Assembly: GCA_964517795.1 (NCBI GenBank)
Contig: CAZFDE010000003.1
Span: forward strand, 1-64,000
DNA from: CAZFDE01 sp964517795
GTDB lineage: Bacteria > Planctomycetota > Phycisphaerae > Sedimentisphaerales > Anaerobacaceae
Direction: 5' to 3'
Length of the DNA: 64,000 nt
A program made the position numbers and the translations under genes. Positions 44,940 through 54,435 of the stretch are shown piece by piece (position 1 is the first letter of the stretch; the number at the start of each line of letters is the position of its first letter). Under the pieces are notes generated by a model, which was not told the DNA's origin, made no database searches, and saw only the letters and a program-made list of their open reading frames with translations.

Positions 44940-46217
44940 ATGAGTAAAACGGGTTTGATAAAACCGATCACAGTACCGAAAACATTTACGGATGTACTCT
45001 TTTTGACGAACAAAGATGAGCTGCCCCTTGAGATTGCCCAATTGTTCAAACAAAAGAAACTTTCATATATCACGATATCGCTGGATCAGTTTTCCCATCT
45101 GATGCATCGGCTGGACCTTATCGGAACCGTCGTGATCGACACCGAACAATTGCAAGTCAGTCAGCAGCAAAAACTGGCACGGATCATCGAATCGCTGGAA
45201 GTGCGAAATATCGGTACCATCGTCTTGAATGCCCGCGTCGAACTGCCGGTCAAAAGTTTTTCACTGGCCGGACCACAGGTCAAAAGTTTTTCGCTGGCTA
45301 CCAAAATGGAATCGATTTCCAGCGACGAGTTGTGGAAACGCATTAATGTCAACCTGACCTTTCGCAAGAAAAACAGCGGCATTATTCTCAAGACCCCGAT
45401 GCTGCCGAGTCAAATGCTGCGTTCATCCAACAATCGTCTCGCCGAACAACTTCGGATCACCAAGTCGATGGTCGAAAACCTGACCGAACAATTGCGAATG
45501 GCCGGGCTGGTGCAGCGGGATTTTCTGCCGACCCAACTGCCCAACATGGATCACCTGCACTGGGCGGCGACGTTTATGCCCGCCGAGTGGGTCTCCGGCG
45601 ATATTTACGATGTCGTGCGGATCGACGAAGATCATATCGGTTTCTATATCGCTGATTCCGTCGGCCATTCGATGCCGGCCGCTTTGCTGACGATCTTTGT
45701 CAAGCAGGCCATGGTCCTGCGGGAAACCAGGGACAAGGACTACCATATTTTCTCGCCGGCCGAGGTCATGCGAAATCTTAACAAGAAGATGGCCGAGCAA
45801 AAACTTTCCGGGTATCAGTTTGCGACGTGCTGCTACTGTTTGCTGAACATCAAAACATTGGAGCTGACCTTTGCCCGCGGCGGTCATCCTTATCCGGTCC
45901 TGATCCGGCCAGGCCAACCCCCCGAGCAACTGGAGATCCGCGGATCACTTCTGGGGATTTTTGAAGAAGCCGATTTTATCCAGCAAACGGTGCAATTGCG
46001 AAGCGGCGACAAAATCCTGATCTATTCCGACGGCGCCGAACCGTTTATCGGCGAATTTGATGATCTCAGCGGATTCGGCTTTAACGAAAAATTCGATCAG
46101 ATCAAGGATTTGCACGTCGTGGATATGATCGAACAGCTCAATGAAATTGTACACGACAAAAAACATTCGGCCACCGAAGTCGACGACATCACGGCCGTCG
46201 CCCTCGAAATCCTCTAA
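44940..46217 (+). CDS. PP2C-type serine phosphatase (RsbU/SpoIIE) with an N-terminal receiver-like domain
   Basis: The start at ATG 44940 (AGGAT upstream) is preferred over an ATG 14 codons earlier. Residues 1 to about 110 look like a degenerate response-regulator fold. A coiled coil (around NNRLAEQLRITKS) leads to the PP2C domain: SGDIYDVVRID, ADSVGHSMPAAL, IYSDGAEP and DDITAVALE, with the metal-binding aspartates in place. Such proteins usually dephosphorylate an anti-anti-sigma factor; no partner kinase is nearby. A 30-base tandem repeat duplicates VKSFSLA at about residues 105-121. It is followed by the convergent methyltransferase gene. Confidence 0.88.
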   Translation: MSKTGLIKPITVPKTFTDVLFLTNKDELPLEIAQLFKQKKLSYITISLDQFSHLMHRLDLIGTVVIDTEQLQVSQQQKLARIIESLEVRNIGTIVLNARVELPVKSFSLAGPQVKSFSLATKMESISSDELWKRINVNLTFRKKNSGIILKTPMLPSQMLRSSNNRLAEQLRITKSMVENLTEQLRMAGLVQRDFLPTQLPNMDHLHWAATFMPAEWVSGDIYDVVRIDEDHIGFYIADSVGHSMPAALLTIFVKQAMVLRETRDKDYHIFSPAEVMRNLNKKMAEQKLSGYQFATCCYCLLNIKTLELTFARGGHPYPVLIRPGQPPEQLEIRGSLLGIFEEADFIQQTVQLRSGDKILIYSDGAEPFIGEFDDLSGFGFNEKFDQIKDLHVVDMIEQLNEIVHDKKHSATEVDDITAVALEIL

Positions 46218-46245
46218 CATAAAATCTCAGGTATGAATTAACTTT

Positions 46246-48114
46246 TTAAATTGCGGCTAACTCGTACTTGCCCAAAACCGCCAATGCGATTTTCACATTG
46301 CCGAACGGTGCGCTGACAGCAAAACCCTGAACATGCGGCTGGAGGGTCTCGACCATCTCGCGGGCAATCTCGATCCCGATAGCCCTGCCCTGCTCTTTTG
46401 TTTGGGCGACACGCATACGCTGCAGAAGCTCATCCGGCACCACCACACCCGGCACTTCATTGGCCATAAACTCGGCGTTCTTATAGCTGGTGAACGGCCA
46501 GATGCCGGCAATGATCGGGATCTTAAACGGTTCGATCCGTTCGAGGAATTGTATCAACATATCGATATCGAAGATCGGCTGGGTAATCGCATACTCAGCA
46601 CCAGCTAATACTTTCTGCTCGAAACGTTCGATCTCTCGGTCAATATCGGCGGCGACCGGATTGGCACCAACTCCGATTGTAAACGCTAATTGCGAGGAAA
46701 GCGGATTCGTCGCAATGTCCAGACCCCGGTTGAGGTTACGGATCACCGAAGTCAGTGCGATCGAGTCCATATCAAACACACCTGTTGCCTCCGGATATTC
46801 GCCGAGTTTGGGCGGATCACCAGTGATCACCAGGATATTACGCAACCCCATCACATACGCACCCAGCAGATCGGACTGCATCCCGATGAGATTGCGGTCG
46901 CGACAGCAAAAATGCAGGATCGCCTCGATTTCACAATGCTGCTGAATCTGTACACAGGTTGTCATCGGCGATAATCGCGAACTGGCCCGCGGCCCGTCCG
47001 GTACGTTGATTGCGTCGATGCCCATCTCGGCACACATCTGAGATTTTTCCAGGGTTTTCTGAATATCGGTGCCTTTTGGGGGCGTAATTTCGATGGTTAG
47101 GACCTTTTCACCCGCAGCAATCTTGCGGCCGATCTTCGACCGCTTTTGCAGTGGAATTTCCGGCATCCCGGCCGCTTCTGCACCTTCGGTAACCACGACC
47201 GTCGGCTTGATCGCCGCGGCCGATACCGCTTTATCCAACGAGCGCACTGCCCGAACGATCTCCTTGATATGCCGGGGCGTTGTCCCGCAGCAGCCGCCGA
47301 TAATACGAGCGCCTTTCTCGAAAAACCGCTTGGCATACTCAGCCATATATTCCGGCGTGCACATATACAGCGTGCGATCTTCGACCTGCCGCGGCATGCC
47401 GGCATTCGGCTGGACGCTGATTGCTTTATGGGTGATCTGGCGAATCCGTTCCAGGCTGGCAAGCATATCCGACGGCCCGACCGAGCAGTTCAGCCCAACC
47501 GCCGAAACATCGCGGCCGGCGATCTGCGAAATCGCCGATTCGATCGGCTCGCCGAACACCGTCTCATTATCCCCGGTGATCGTAATCTGAGCGACGATCG
47601 CGATATCCGAGCGTTCGCGAACCGTATCGATCGCGACACAAAGCTCGTGGGTGTTCTGGAATGTCTCGAACAGCAGAAAATCAACGTCTGCCTCGATCAG
47701 GACATCGGCCTGTTGGCGAAATGCATCTCGGGCCTGCTCGATCTTTTCGTGATTATAGGAACTAAGCTGCCAGCCTAATGGCCCGATCGCCCCGGCCACC
47801 ATCGTATCCGAACCCGCAGATTCGCGCGCCAGTGCCGCGGCCGCGCGGTTAATCTGGTCGACCTTGTCGTGCAGCCCGAATTTTGCCAGTTTATAGCGGT
47901 TCGCACCGAACGTATTGGTCTCGATAAAATCGACGCCCGCCTCGACGTATTCGCGGTGGATATCCTTGACCAGTTCGGGTCTGATGAGATTGATCTCGTC
48001 GAAGCAACTGTTGAGGAAGATCCCATGCTGATAGAGCATCGTCCCCATCGCCCCATCGCCCAACAAGACCTTTTCAGCCAATATCGCATCGAATTTTGAC
48101 GTATCCATCGTCAT
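46246..48114 (-). CDS. Bifunctional homocysteine S-methyltransferase / methylenetetrahydrofolate reductase
   Basis: A 622-residue fusion of an N-terminal zinc-dependent methyltransferase (MetH N-terminal type) and a C-terminal MetF-type flavoprotein (residues about 330-622). Zinc ligands are in GLNCSVGP and GGCCGTTP. The MTHFR half begins EITPPKGTD and keeps RDRN and LGAYVMGLRNIL. There is no cobalamin-binding domain and no methyl-THF domain, so it is not a complete MetH. Like Bacillus YitJ, it could move methyl groups within one polypeptide. An alternative start is two codons downstream. It stands alone between two convergently or tandemly placed genes. Confidence 0.93.
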   Translation of the reverse strand: MTMDTSKFDAILAEKVLLGDGAMGTMLYQHGIFLNSCFDEINLIRPELVKDIHREYVEAGVDFIETNTFGANRYKLAKFGLHDKVDQINRAAAALARESAGSDTMVAGAIGPLGWQLSSYNHEKIEQARDAFRQQADVLIEADVDFLLFETFQNTHELCVAIDTVRERSDIAIVAQITITGDNETVFGEPIESAISQIAGRDVSAVGLNCSVGPSDMLASLERIRQITHKAISVQPNAGMPRQVEDRTLYMCTPEYMAEYAKRFFEKGARIIGGCCGTTPRHIKEIVRAVRSLDKAVSAAAIKPTVVVTEGAEAAGMPEIPLQKRSKIGRKIAAGEKVLTIEITPPKGTDIQKTLEKSQMCAEMGIDAINVPDGPRASSRLSPMTTCVQIQQHCEIEAILHFCCRDRNLIGMQSDLLGAYVMGLRNILVITGDPPKLGEYPEATGVFDMDSIALTSVIRNLNRGLDIATNPLSSQLAFTIGVGANPVAADIDREIERFEQKVLAGAEYAITQPIFDIDMLIQFLERIEPFKIPIIAGIWPFTSYKNAEFMANEVPGVVVPDELLQRMRVAQTKEQGRAIGIEIAREMVETLQPHVQGFAVSAPFGNVKIALAVLGKYELAAI

Positions 48115-48183
48115 TGCATTATTATCGACACATTACCGGCCCCGATCAACCTGAAATTGTATTATGGCTACGTAAGGCCCAAA

Positions 48184-49191
48184 TTATTTTAAACCTGAAG
48201 ATTCGTCCATGCCGAAGATGATGTTCATATTCTGGATAGCCTGACCGGAAGCACCTTTGACGAGATTGTCAATCGCCGAGAAGACCACGATCTTGCCCTT
48301 TGTGACAACCGGATATACATGGCAGTAATTCGTCCCGGCCACATCTTTAACGCCCGGCGAGGCATTGCAAAGCTGCACGAATGGTTCATCCTTATAGAAT
48401 TCGGCATATAGCTCACTTAGTGATTCGTTTGTCATGTCTTTCTTCGGTTCACAGTACACGCTTGAGAGAATCCCGCGGTCGAACGGGCCGACATGCGGCT
48501 GGAATAAAATGTTGACCGGCCCATCAGCAATGGCAGCAGCAACCTCTTGCATTTCCGGCATGTGCCGGTGCGAACCGATCCCGTAAGCGAATAATGTTTC
48601 GTTCATGTTGGGAAAATGAAATTTTACCGACGGATTCTTGCCGGCGCCCGAAGTGCCGGTTACCGAATTGACGATCACGCATTGCGTATCGATCAGTGCA
48701 TTTTTCAACAACGGGGCGATCGCCAGAATCGCACCGGTCGGGAAACACCCGGGATTCGCCACAAGGTCTTTGCCGACGATGTCATCGCGAAAAAGTTCCG
48801 GCAGGCCATAAACGGCTTTTTCAAGGTTGCCCTGGTCCGTATGCGGCTGGTAATATTGCTCATACACTTTCACATCTTTGATCCGGTAATCGGCGCTGAA
48901 ATCCACGACCTTCAGGCCGGCATCCAGCAGCTTCGGCACAAAGCCCATCGAGACCTTATGCGGCAAACAGCACAACGCTACATCCGCCAGTCCGGAAAGC
49001 ATATTCAAATCCAGCGGCTCGATCTTCATCGCACAGCGGCCTTTGAACTGCGGGAAAATATCCTCCACATTGCCGCATTCTTGCGGCAGGGCGGTCAGAT
49101 ACGTCAATTCCGCCTGGGGGTGTCTCAGCAGGATCTCGATCGATTCGGCACCGGTATATCCGCTTGCCCCGATAATTGCTACGCGTATCAT
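48184..49191 (-). CDS. argC: N-acetyl-gamma-glutamyl-phosphate reductase
   Basis: Third step of arginine biosynthesis: NADPH-dependent reduction of N-acetylglutamyl phosphate. The 335-residue protein shows the N-terminal GASGYTGAE nucleotide loop and the catalytic Cys in NPGCFPTGAIL; HRHMPEM carries the assisting histidine. AAGGAC precedes the ATG. It lies immediately after the rpsI terminator, so it has its own promoter, and is not next to other arg genes. Confidence 0.95.
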   Translation of the reverse strand: MIRVAIIGASGYTGAESIEILLRHPQAELTYLTALPQECGNVEDIFPQFKGRCAMKIEPLDLNMLSGLADVALCCLPHKVSMGFVPKLLDAGLKVVDFSADYRIKDVKVYEQYYQPHTDQGNLEKAVYGLPELFRDDIVGKDLVANPGCFPTGAILAIAPLLKNALIDTQCVIVNSVTGTSGAGKNPSVKFHFPNMNETLFAYGIGSHRHMPEMQEVAAAIADGPVNILFQPHVGPFDRGILSSVYCEPKKDMTNESLSELYAEFYKDEPFVQLCNASPGVKDVAGTNYCHVYPVVTKGKIVVFSAIDNLVKGASGQAIQNMNIIFGMDESSGLK

Positions 49192-49212
49192 GGTAACGTC
49201 CTTTCAAAGGAT

Positions 49213-49240
49213 AAAAAAAGCCGACGAAAATCCGCCGGCT
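49213..49240 (-). terminator. Intrinsic terminator of rplM-rpsI
   Basis: On the minus strand AGCCGGCGG pairs with TCGTCGGCT (with G-U pairs) around a short A/T loop and is followed by seven T. It lies between the rpsI stop and argC. Confidence 0.8.
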
Positions 49241-49270
49241 ATTGTAATCCACACAGAATTGCTTTGCAAA

Positions 49271-49762
49271 TTAACGTTTCGAGAATTGGAACCGTTTCCT
49301 TGCACCGGCACGCCCGTATTTCTTGCGCTCGACCATGCGGCTGTCACGGGTCAGGTATCCGCCTTCGCGGAGGACCGGCAGATAATTATCGTCGAATGTT
49401 TTCAGTGCCCGTGCGATGCCGAGCATGGCCGCTCCGGCCTGGCCGGTCGTACCGCCGCCCTTAACATTGATAAACACATCGAACAGCTTATCGCAATGTG
49501 TGGCTTTCAACGGGGCCATCACTGAATTGCGGTCCTGAGGGCGGGCAAAGTAGTTATCCAGTTCGCGTTTGTTGATCATAAGCTTGCCCTCACCGGGTTT
49601 GATCCGGACACGGGCGACCGAGCTTTTGCGCCGTCCGGTTCCCCACCAATAGCCGTATTTCGCTTCGGATGACGGACTGGCCGTCAATTTTTCCGGGGCC
49701 TTGGGCTTTTGCTCTTTTGGCGGTTGCGTTTGTTCCTGCTGTTCTTTGGGTTTTTCTGTCAT
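49271..49762 (-). CDS. rpsI: 30S ribosomal protein S9
   Basis: The core (from GTGRRKSSVARVRI to the C-terminal KRFQFSKR that reaches the P site) is canonical. The protein has an extra N-terminal extension of about 40 residues rich in Lys, Glu, Pro and Gln (EKPKEQQEQTQ...), making it 163 residues versus the usual 130. It follows rplM by about 25 bases, the widespread L13-S9 operon. The tail may be a lineage feature. Confidence 0.95.
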   Translation of the reverse strand: MTEKPKEQQEQTQPPKEQKPKAPEKLTASPSSEAKYGYWWGTGRRKSSVARVRIKPGEGKLMINKRELDNYFARPQDRNSVMAPLKATHCDKLFDVFINVKGGGTTGQAGAAMLGIARALKTFDDNYLPVLREGGYLTRDSRMVERKKYGRAGARKRFQFSKR

Positions 49763-49786
49763 ATCGTTCTCAATCTCATAAAATGT

Positions 49787-50218
49787 TTACGATAATTCGA
49801 TCTTTTCCGGTTGCTGGGCCTGATGCTGATGGTCCGGACCTTTATAAACCTTGAGCTTGCGGAACATCGCTTCGCCGAGCTTTGTTTTCGGGAGCATCCG
49901 CTTGACGGCCAGCTCGACCACGCGTTCGGGTTTCTTGGCCATCATGTCCTCGAAACTGACATACTTATGGCCGCCCGGATACCGGGTATAATAATCGTAT
50001 TCTTTGGTTTGCGGCTTTTTGCCGGTCAGCCGGATCTTATCGGCGTTTACCACGATTACGAAATCGCCGGTATCGACATGCGGCGTGTACGTCGGCTTAT
50101 TTTTACCCATCAGGATCGGGGCGATCTGGTTCGCCATTCGCCCTAAGATCATTCCTTCGGCATCCACCACATACCACTTGGCGTTGACCTGTTCTTTTTT
50201 GGCCATAAAGCTCTTCAT
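49787..50218 (-). CDS. rplM: 50S ribosomal protein L13
   Basis: 143 residues with WYVVDAEGMILGRMA, the GDFVIVVNADKIRLTG core and AVKRMLPK, all typical. GGGAGC lies before the ATG. It is the first gene of the L13-S9 operon and is separated from nrdJ upstream by a strong terminator. The C-terminal PDHQHQAQQP stretch extends slightly beyond the usual length. Confidence 0.95.
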   Translation of the reverse strand: MKSFMAKKEQVNAKWYVVDAEGMILGRMANQIAPILMGKNKPTYTPHVDTGDFVIVVNADKIRLTGKKPQTKEYDYYTRYPGGHKYVSFEDMMAKKPERVVELAVKRMLPKTKLGEAMFRKLKVYKGPDHQHQAQQPEKIELS

Positions 50219-50353
50219 ATATAAAGCTCCCGTCTATCTACAGAAAAACCCGTATTTTAGGGTTGCGTTGAATTTTGTCAATGAATTTTTAAGATTTTTA
50301 CAAAATACGCATCGGCCCCCATGAATGGACAAAATCATAGCGGTTATCATAGA

Positions 50354-50397
50354 AAATCGGGCGAAAAACCTCCTCCGAAGTTATTTTCGCCCGATTT
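50354..50397 (-). terminator. Terminator downstream of nrdJ
   Basis: A perfect 14-base inverted repeat (AAATCGGGCGAAAA and its complement) with a 16-base spacer lies just after the nrdJ stop codon. On the minus strand, T-rich bases end the stem. It separates nrdJ from rplM. Confidence 0.75.
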
Positions 50398-50428
50398 GGC
50401 TTATTTGAACTGACCGGTAATGGTTATT

Positions 50429-53400
50429 TCATGAACATCCCATCGAATTGCCGCAATTGAAGCATTTATAGCAGGTCCCGTTTCTCACTGTGATCGATCC
50501 GCAGATATCGCAGGCCGGCGCGTCATCCTGAAAATGCTCAAACTGCGCGTTGAATGTCTGCATCGTCTTGGCCTGGGTTTGCCCGTCGTCTTCACTGCTG
50601 ACTTTGACCGCAGTCAGGGTCCGTATTCGATCGGCCAGCCGATTTTTGGGTCCCCCCCCCGCAGAATCCTCTAATTTTGGCGGAACCTGTTTTTTGGCCA
50701 TTTTTTCAAGCCTGCTTTTTGTATCGGTCTTGACCTGTTCGATCTTTTCAGCGAGTTGTTTGGTCTTCTCGACAAGCTGTTTGGCGGTCGTATTGTTTTT
50801 GTTTTCTTTCGGGGGTGTCGCGGCCTGTCGGTTCGGCGTATTCTTCTCGGCATAACCGGGAATGAACTGACAACCCAGCCAGCAGAAGATATAGTCGATA
50901 ATGCTCTTGGCGAAAGGGATATCCTTATTCGAGGTCATCCCGGCCGGCTCGAACCGCGCGTGGCGGAACTTATCGACCAGCGTGATCAGCGGAACCCCGT
51001 ACTGCAGCGCCATCGACGTACAGGTCCCGATTACATCCATAAGGCCGCCGACGGTGCTGCCCTCCTTGGCCATAGTGATAAAGAGTTCACCAGGCTGTCC
51101 ATCCTCATAAAGCCCCACCGTCAGATAGCCTTCGTGTCCGGCTACGGAAAATTTATGTGTCAGACTTTGCCGCGTGTCCGGCAGCCGCCGCCTGAACGGT
51201 TTGGCGGCTACTGCGGCTTCAGTCGTTTTGGCCTTGGTTTGTTTGTGTTTCTTGGTTGAGACCGGCTGCAGCAGCTTGGAGCCGTCGCGATAGATCGCCA
51301 CGGCCTTTAAGCCCAGTTTCCAGCCTTGCAAATATGCTTCAGCGATCTCTTCGGCGGTCGTTTCGTGCGGCATATTAATCGTTTTGCTGATCGCGCCGGA
51401 GATAAACGGCTGGACCGCGGCCATCATTTTCAGATGGGCCATATAATGAATCGATCGCTTGCCGTTTTTGGCCTTGAAGGCACAATCAAAGATCGGCAAA
51501 TGATCCTCATTGAGTTTAGGTGCGCCTTCGATCGTTTCGTTCTGGTCGATATAGTCGCAGATCTCTTTAATGTCTTCGATGTTGTAACCGAGCTTTTCCA
51601 GTGCCATCGGCACGCCGCGGTTAACCAATTTGAGCATCCCGCCGCCGGCTAACAGTTTATATTTGACCAGGGCGATATCCGGCTCGATCCCGGTCGTATC
51701 ACAATCCATCATAAAACCGATTGTCCCGGTTGGTGCCAGTACCGTTGCCTGGGCATTGCGAAAGCCGGTCTTGCTGCCGGCGTCAAACGCCTCGTCCCAC
51801 GCATCCTTGGCAGCATTGCGCAGCTCATTGGAGCAGTGCGATTCCGGGATGTCATAAGCGTTGCGCCGGTGCATATTGATCACCTTGAGCATCGATTCGG
51901 CATTTTTCCCGTATTCGTCAAAAGTTCCTTTGATCGCGGCCAGTTCCGAACTGACAGTGTAAGCGGTACCGGTTAAAATCGCAGTAATGGCCGCACCCAT
52001 CGCACGGGCCTGATCGGAATCGTACGGCAATGCCAGGCTCATCAGCAATGACCCCAAATTCGCATACCCCAGTCCAAGCGGGCGGAACTTGTGGCTGTTG
52101 ATTGTGATCGAGGGTTCCGGGTAGCTGCCGTTATCAACCAAAATCTCCTGGGCAATGATAAACAGGCGAATCGCTTTTTTGAAGCCTTCGATATCGAATG
52201 CGCCGTCTTCTTTGCGGAATTTCATCAGGTTCAGCGAGGCGAGATTACAGGCCGAATCGTTGATGAACATGTATTCGCTGCACGGATTGGAGGCGTTGAT
52301 CGGACCGGAATGCGGACAGGTATGCCAGCGGTTGATCGTCGAATGATACTGTACGCCCGGATCGCCGCAGACCCGTGTGCCTTCGGAAATGAGCTGCATC
52401 AGTTCGCGGGCTGAGTGATCTTCACATTTTTCGCCGGTCGTAACCGAAAAGGTGGACCAGCGATCGTCTTTTTCGACCGCCTGCATAAATTCGTCCGTGA
52501 CGCGGACCGAAAGGTTCGAATTCTGGAACATGACACTGTTGTAGGCCTCCTGGTTGTATTCGCCGGTATAGCCGGCCTCGATCAGCGTACGGGCCTTGTT
52601 CTCCTCTTCAGTCTTGCAGGTAATAAATTCCTTGATATCCGGGTGGGTCACCATTAACGACTGCATCTTGGCTGCGCGGCGGGTCTTGCCGCCGGATTTG
52701 ATCACCGCGGCGATCTGGTCATAAACCCGCATAAAGCTCAACGGCCCGGAGGGTTTGCCGCCACCGGAAAGTTTTTCCTTACTGCTGCGCAGCGTGGACA
52801 AGTCTGTTCCCGTTCCCGAACCGTGCTTGAAGAGCATCGCTTCACTGGCGGCCAGACGCATAATATCGTCCATCGAATCGTCCACCGACTGGATAAAACA
52901 GGCCGAGGCCTGCGGATATTCGTAACTGTTTTGACAGGGGGCCGCCTGCTGGGTCTTGGCGTCCCAGTGGAAATTGTGTTTGCTTCCGGCAACACCGTAA
53001 ACGTCGTACAAACCAACATTGAACCAGACCGGCGAATTGAACGAGCCGTACTGGTTAATACACAGCCACGTCAGCTCGTTATAGAATGTATCGGCATCGT
53101 CCGACGTGGCAAAGTAGCCGTCGGCCGCGCCCCGGTCTGCGATTGCACGGCAGACACGGTGAACCAACTGCTTGGCCGAATGTTCACGCTGGCCGGTCTC
53201 GATATCCCCGTAAAAGTATTTACTGGAAACCACCTTGGTCGCGAGCTGGCTCCATGAGGCCGGCACCTCGAGATTGTTTTGTTCAAAGATCGATTCACCG
53301 GTATCGCTGTTGATCTTGGCCGAACGGGTTTCCCATTCGATCTGTTCGAACGGATGAGTCCCCGGTGTCGAAAAAAATGCATCGACATGAAGGCCGCTGT

Positions 53401-53476
53401 TAGTGTCTTTCGGGTTGCTTTTCACGGTACGTTGAGCCCCTCTAAATGGGTTTTCCGGGTCAAACTTGTCTGACAT
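50429..53476 (-). CDS. nrdJ: Class II (adenosylcobalamin-dependent) ribonucleotide reductase
   Basis: It makes deoxyribonucleotides with a cobalamin-generated thiyl radical, independent of oxygen. The 1015-residue protein has substrate-binding NPCSEYMF, radical and redox cysteines (GSFNSPVWFN region, ACFIQSVDD), and PTGTIGFMMDCDTTG. The C-terminus ends with a zinc-ribbon-like CDIC...CYKC-FNCG cluster that can redox-cycle the active site. A linker (residues 760-960, Lys/Thr/Glu-rich) contains an in-frame run of nine G in SAGGGPK. GGGAGG precedes the ATG, and a NrdR-box-like operator lies just upstream. This need for B12 fits the riboswitch operon at 58 kb. Confidence 0.96.
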   Translation of the reverse strand: MSDKFDPENPFRGAQRTVKSNPKDTNSGLHVDAFFSTPGTHPFEQIEWETRSAKINSDTGESIFEQNNLEVPASWSQLATKVVSSKYFYGDIETGQREHSAKQLVHRVCRAIADRGAADGYFATSDDADTFYNELTWLCINQYGSFNSPVWFNVGLYDVYGVAGSKHNFHWDAKTQQAAPCQNSYEYPQASACFIQSVDDSMDDIMRLAASEAMLFKHGSGTGTDLSTLRSSKEKLSGGGKPSGPLSFMRVYDQIAAVIKSGGKTRRAAKMQSLMVTHPDIKEFITCKTEEENKARTLIEAGYTGEYNQEAYNSVMFQNSNLSVRVTDEFMQAVEKDDRWSTFSVTTGEKCEDHSARELMQLISEGTRVCGDPGVQYHSTINRWHTCPHSGPINASNPCSEYMFINDSACNLASLNLMKFRKEDGAFDIEGFKKAIRLFIIAQEILVDNGSYPEPSITINSHKFRPLGLGYANLGSLLMSLALPYDSDQARAMGAAITAILTGTAYTVSSELAAIKGTFDEYGKNAESMLKVINMHRRNAYDIPESHCSNELRNAAKDAWDEAFDAGSKTGFRNAQATVLAPTGTIGFMMDCDTTGIEPDIALVKYKLLAGGGMLKLVNRGVPMALEKLGYNIEDIKEICDYIDQNETIEGAPKLNEDHLPIFDCAFKAKNGKRSIHYMAHLKMMAAVQPFISGAISKTINMPHETTAEEIAEAYLQGWKLGLKAVAIYRDGSKLLQPVSTKKHKQTKAKTTEAAVAAKPFRRRLPDTRQSLTHKFSVAGHEGYLTVGLYEDGQPGELFITMAKEGSTVGGLMDVIGTCTSMALQYGVPLITLVDKFRHARFEPAGMTSNKDIPFAKSIIDYIFCWLGCQFIPGYAEKNTPNRQAATPPKENKNNTTAKQLVEKTKQLAEKIEQVKTDTKSRLEKMAKKQVPPKLEDSAGGGPKNRLADRIRTLTAVKVSSEDDGQTQAKTMQTFNAQFEHFQDDAPACDICGSITVRNGTCYKCFNCGNSMGCS

Positions 53477-53504
53477 ATTTCGCCTCCCTGCGAACGTAAA
53501 AATA

Positions 53505-53520
53505 CCACAATATATAGTGT
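53505..53520 (-). promoter_or_regulatory. NrdR-box-like operator of nrdJ
   Basis: ACACTATATATTGTGG (minus strand) matches 15 of 16 positions of the NrdR box consensus I recall (acaCwAtATaTwGtgt) and begins about 29 bases before the nrdJ ATG. NrdR is the ATP/dATP-sensing repressor of RNR genes. NrdR boxes usually come in pairs; I see no equally good second copy, only a different inverted repeat, AAGACAA...TTGTCTT, at 53534-53553. No nrdR gene is in the window. Confidence 0.7.
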
Positions 53521-53689
53521 TTCCGTTGGATTTAAGACAAGATGTTGTTGTCTTCTACCACTATTCAATATATTAGATTTCTGTTAGCCTGCAAAGTTAA
53601 TTTTTCTAAAAAAACGAATTTTTTTAAAAAATTTTGTTAGTGCTTGTTATTTCAGAATATACGAAAGGTATTTTTTTTACGATTCGATT

Positions 53690-54328
53690 TTAAAGACCGG
53701 TTGCTTTCAACCATTGTTGTGAAATCCAGCAGTGCGCCCACGGATAAGGATGGACCATATCGTTGGCCCATCGAGAAGAAGGAACCTGGCGGATCAGATC
53801 GTCGATCTTGTCCTGAAGCCCGACCAACAGCGCGTTATATTGATCGGCGAGTTTACGAACAACATCAATATACCGGCGAACAGTCAGGTAAAATTCGTCT
53901 GTCTTGTCCCCACAGAATAAAAACGGCTCCATCATAATGATCTGTGGATGAAATTTACGGCGGACCTGTGATAATAATCCATCGTAAGTCTGTTCATATT
54001 CGTCGATCATAACCGCACCGTCACCGCCCGAATCGAACTGACGCCAGACATCGTTGATCCCGATCATAATGCTCAGGATGCTCGGCTCGAGCATCAAACA
54101 GTCCTTTTCCCAGCGTTCGTCGAGGTCGCGCGTGGTATTACCGCTGATGCCGCGGTTAATGATCGCCAGATTTTTGGTCGGGTACTTCGCCAGCAGGGCG
54201 TTTGCGGTGAAATTCACATACCCGTTTCCGAACGGTTCATAAACCGGCTCCAGCCGCCCGGCGTCGGTGATACTGTCACCGATGAATAAAATACGCTCCT
54301 CGTGTCCCAGTTGTATTGTGTCTGCCAT
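53690..54328 (-). CDS. SGNH/GDSL hydrolase
   Basis: A 212-residue SGNH esterase or acyl hydrolase, probably cytoplasmic because no signal peptide is visible. Catalytic blocks are complete: Ser in FIGDSITDAG, Gly in NRGISGNTTRDL, Asn in GINDVW, and Asp-His in DMVHPYPWAH. Substrate unknown; related proteins de-acetylate or de-acylate sugars or lipids. The promoter region is shared divergently with uvrC. It differs from the frameshifted, membrane-bound SGNH gene at 1.7 kb. Confidence 0.9.
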   Translation of the reverse strand: MADTIQLGHEERILFIGDSITDAGRLEPVYEPFGNGYVNFTANALLAKYPTKNLAIINRGISGNTTRDLDERWEKDCLMLEPSILSIMIGINDVWRQFDSGGDGAVMIDEYEQTYDGLLSQVRRKFHPQIIMMEPFLFCGDKTDEFYLTVRRYIDVVRKLADQYNALLVGLQDKIDDLIRQVPSSRWANDMVHPYPWAHCWISQQWLKATGL

Positions 54329-54435
54329 GAAAACCCCTTTCTAAAACGGTCAATTTTATGAAAGCGAGGCTGCTTTGCAATACTTTTAGCGAAATTGAGC
54401 TTTGAAATGCGCAACAAAATACATAAAATAGAATT

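Noticed and set aside
46246..48114. Complete cobalamin-dependent methionine synthase
   Set aside because: Only the homocysteine domain and an MTHFR domain are present; B12 and activation domains are missing.
53477..53689. Cobalamin riboswitch upstream of nrdJ
   Set aside because: The region lacks the B12 box and GGTGAAA core; it carries a NrdR-like box instead.
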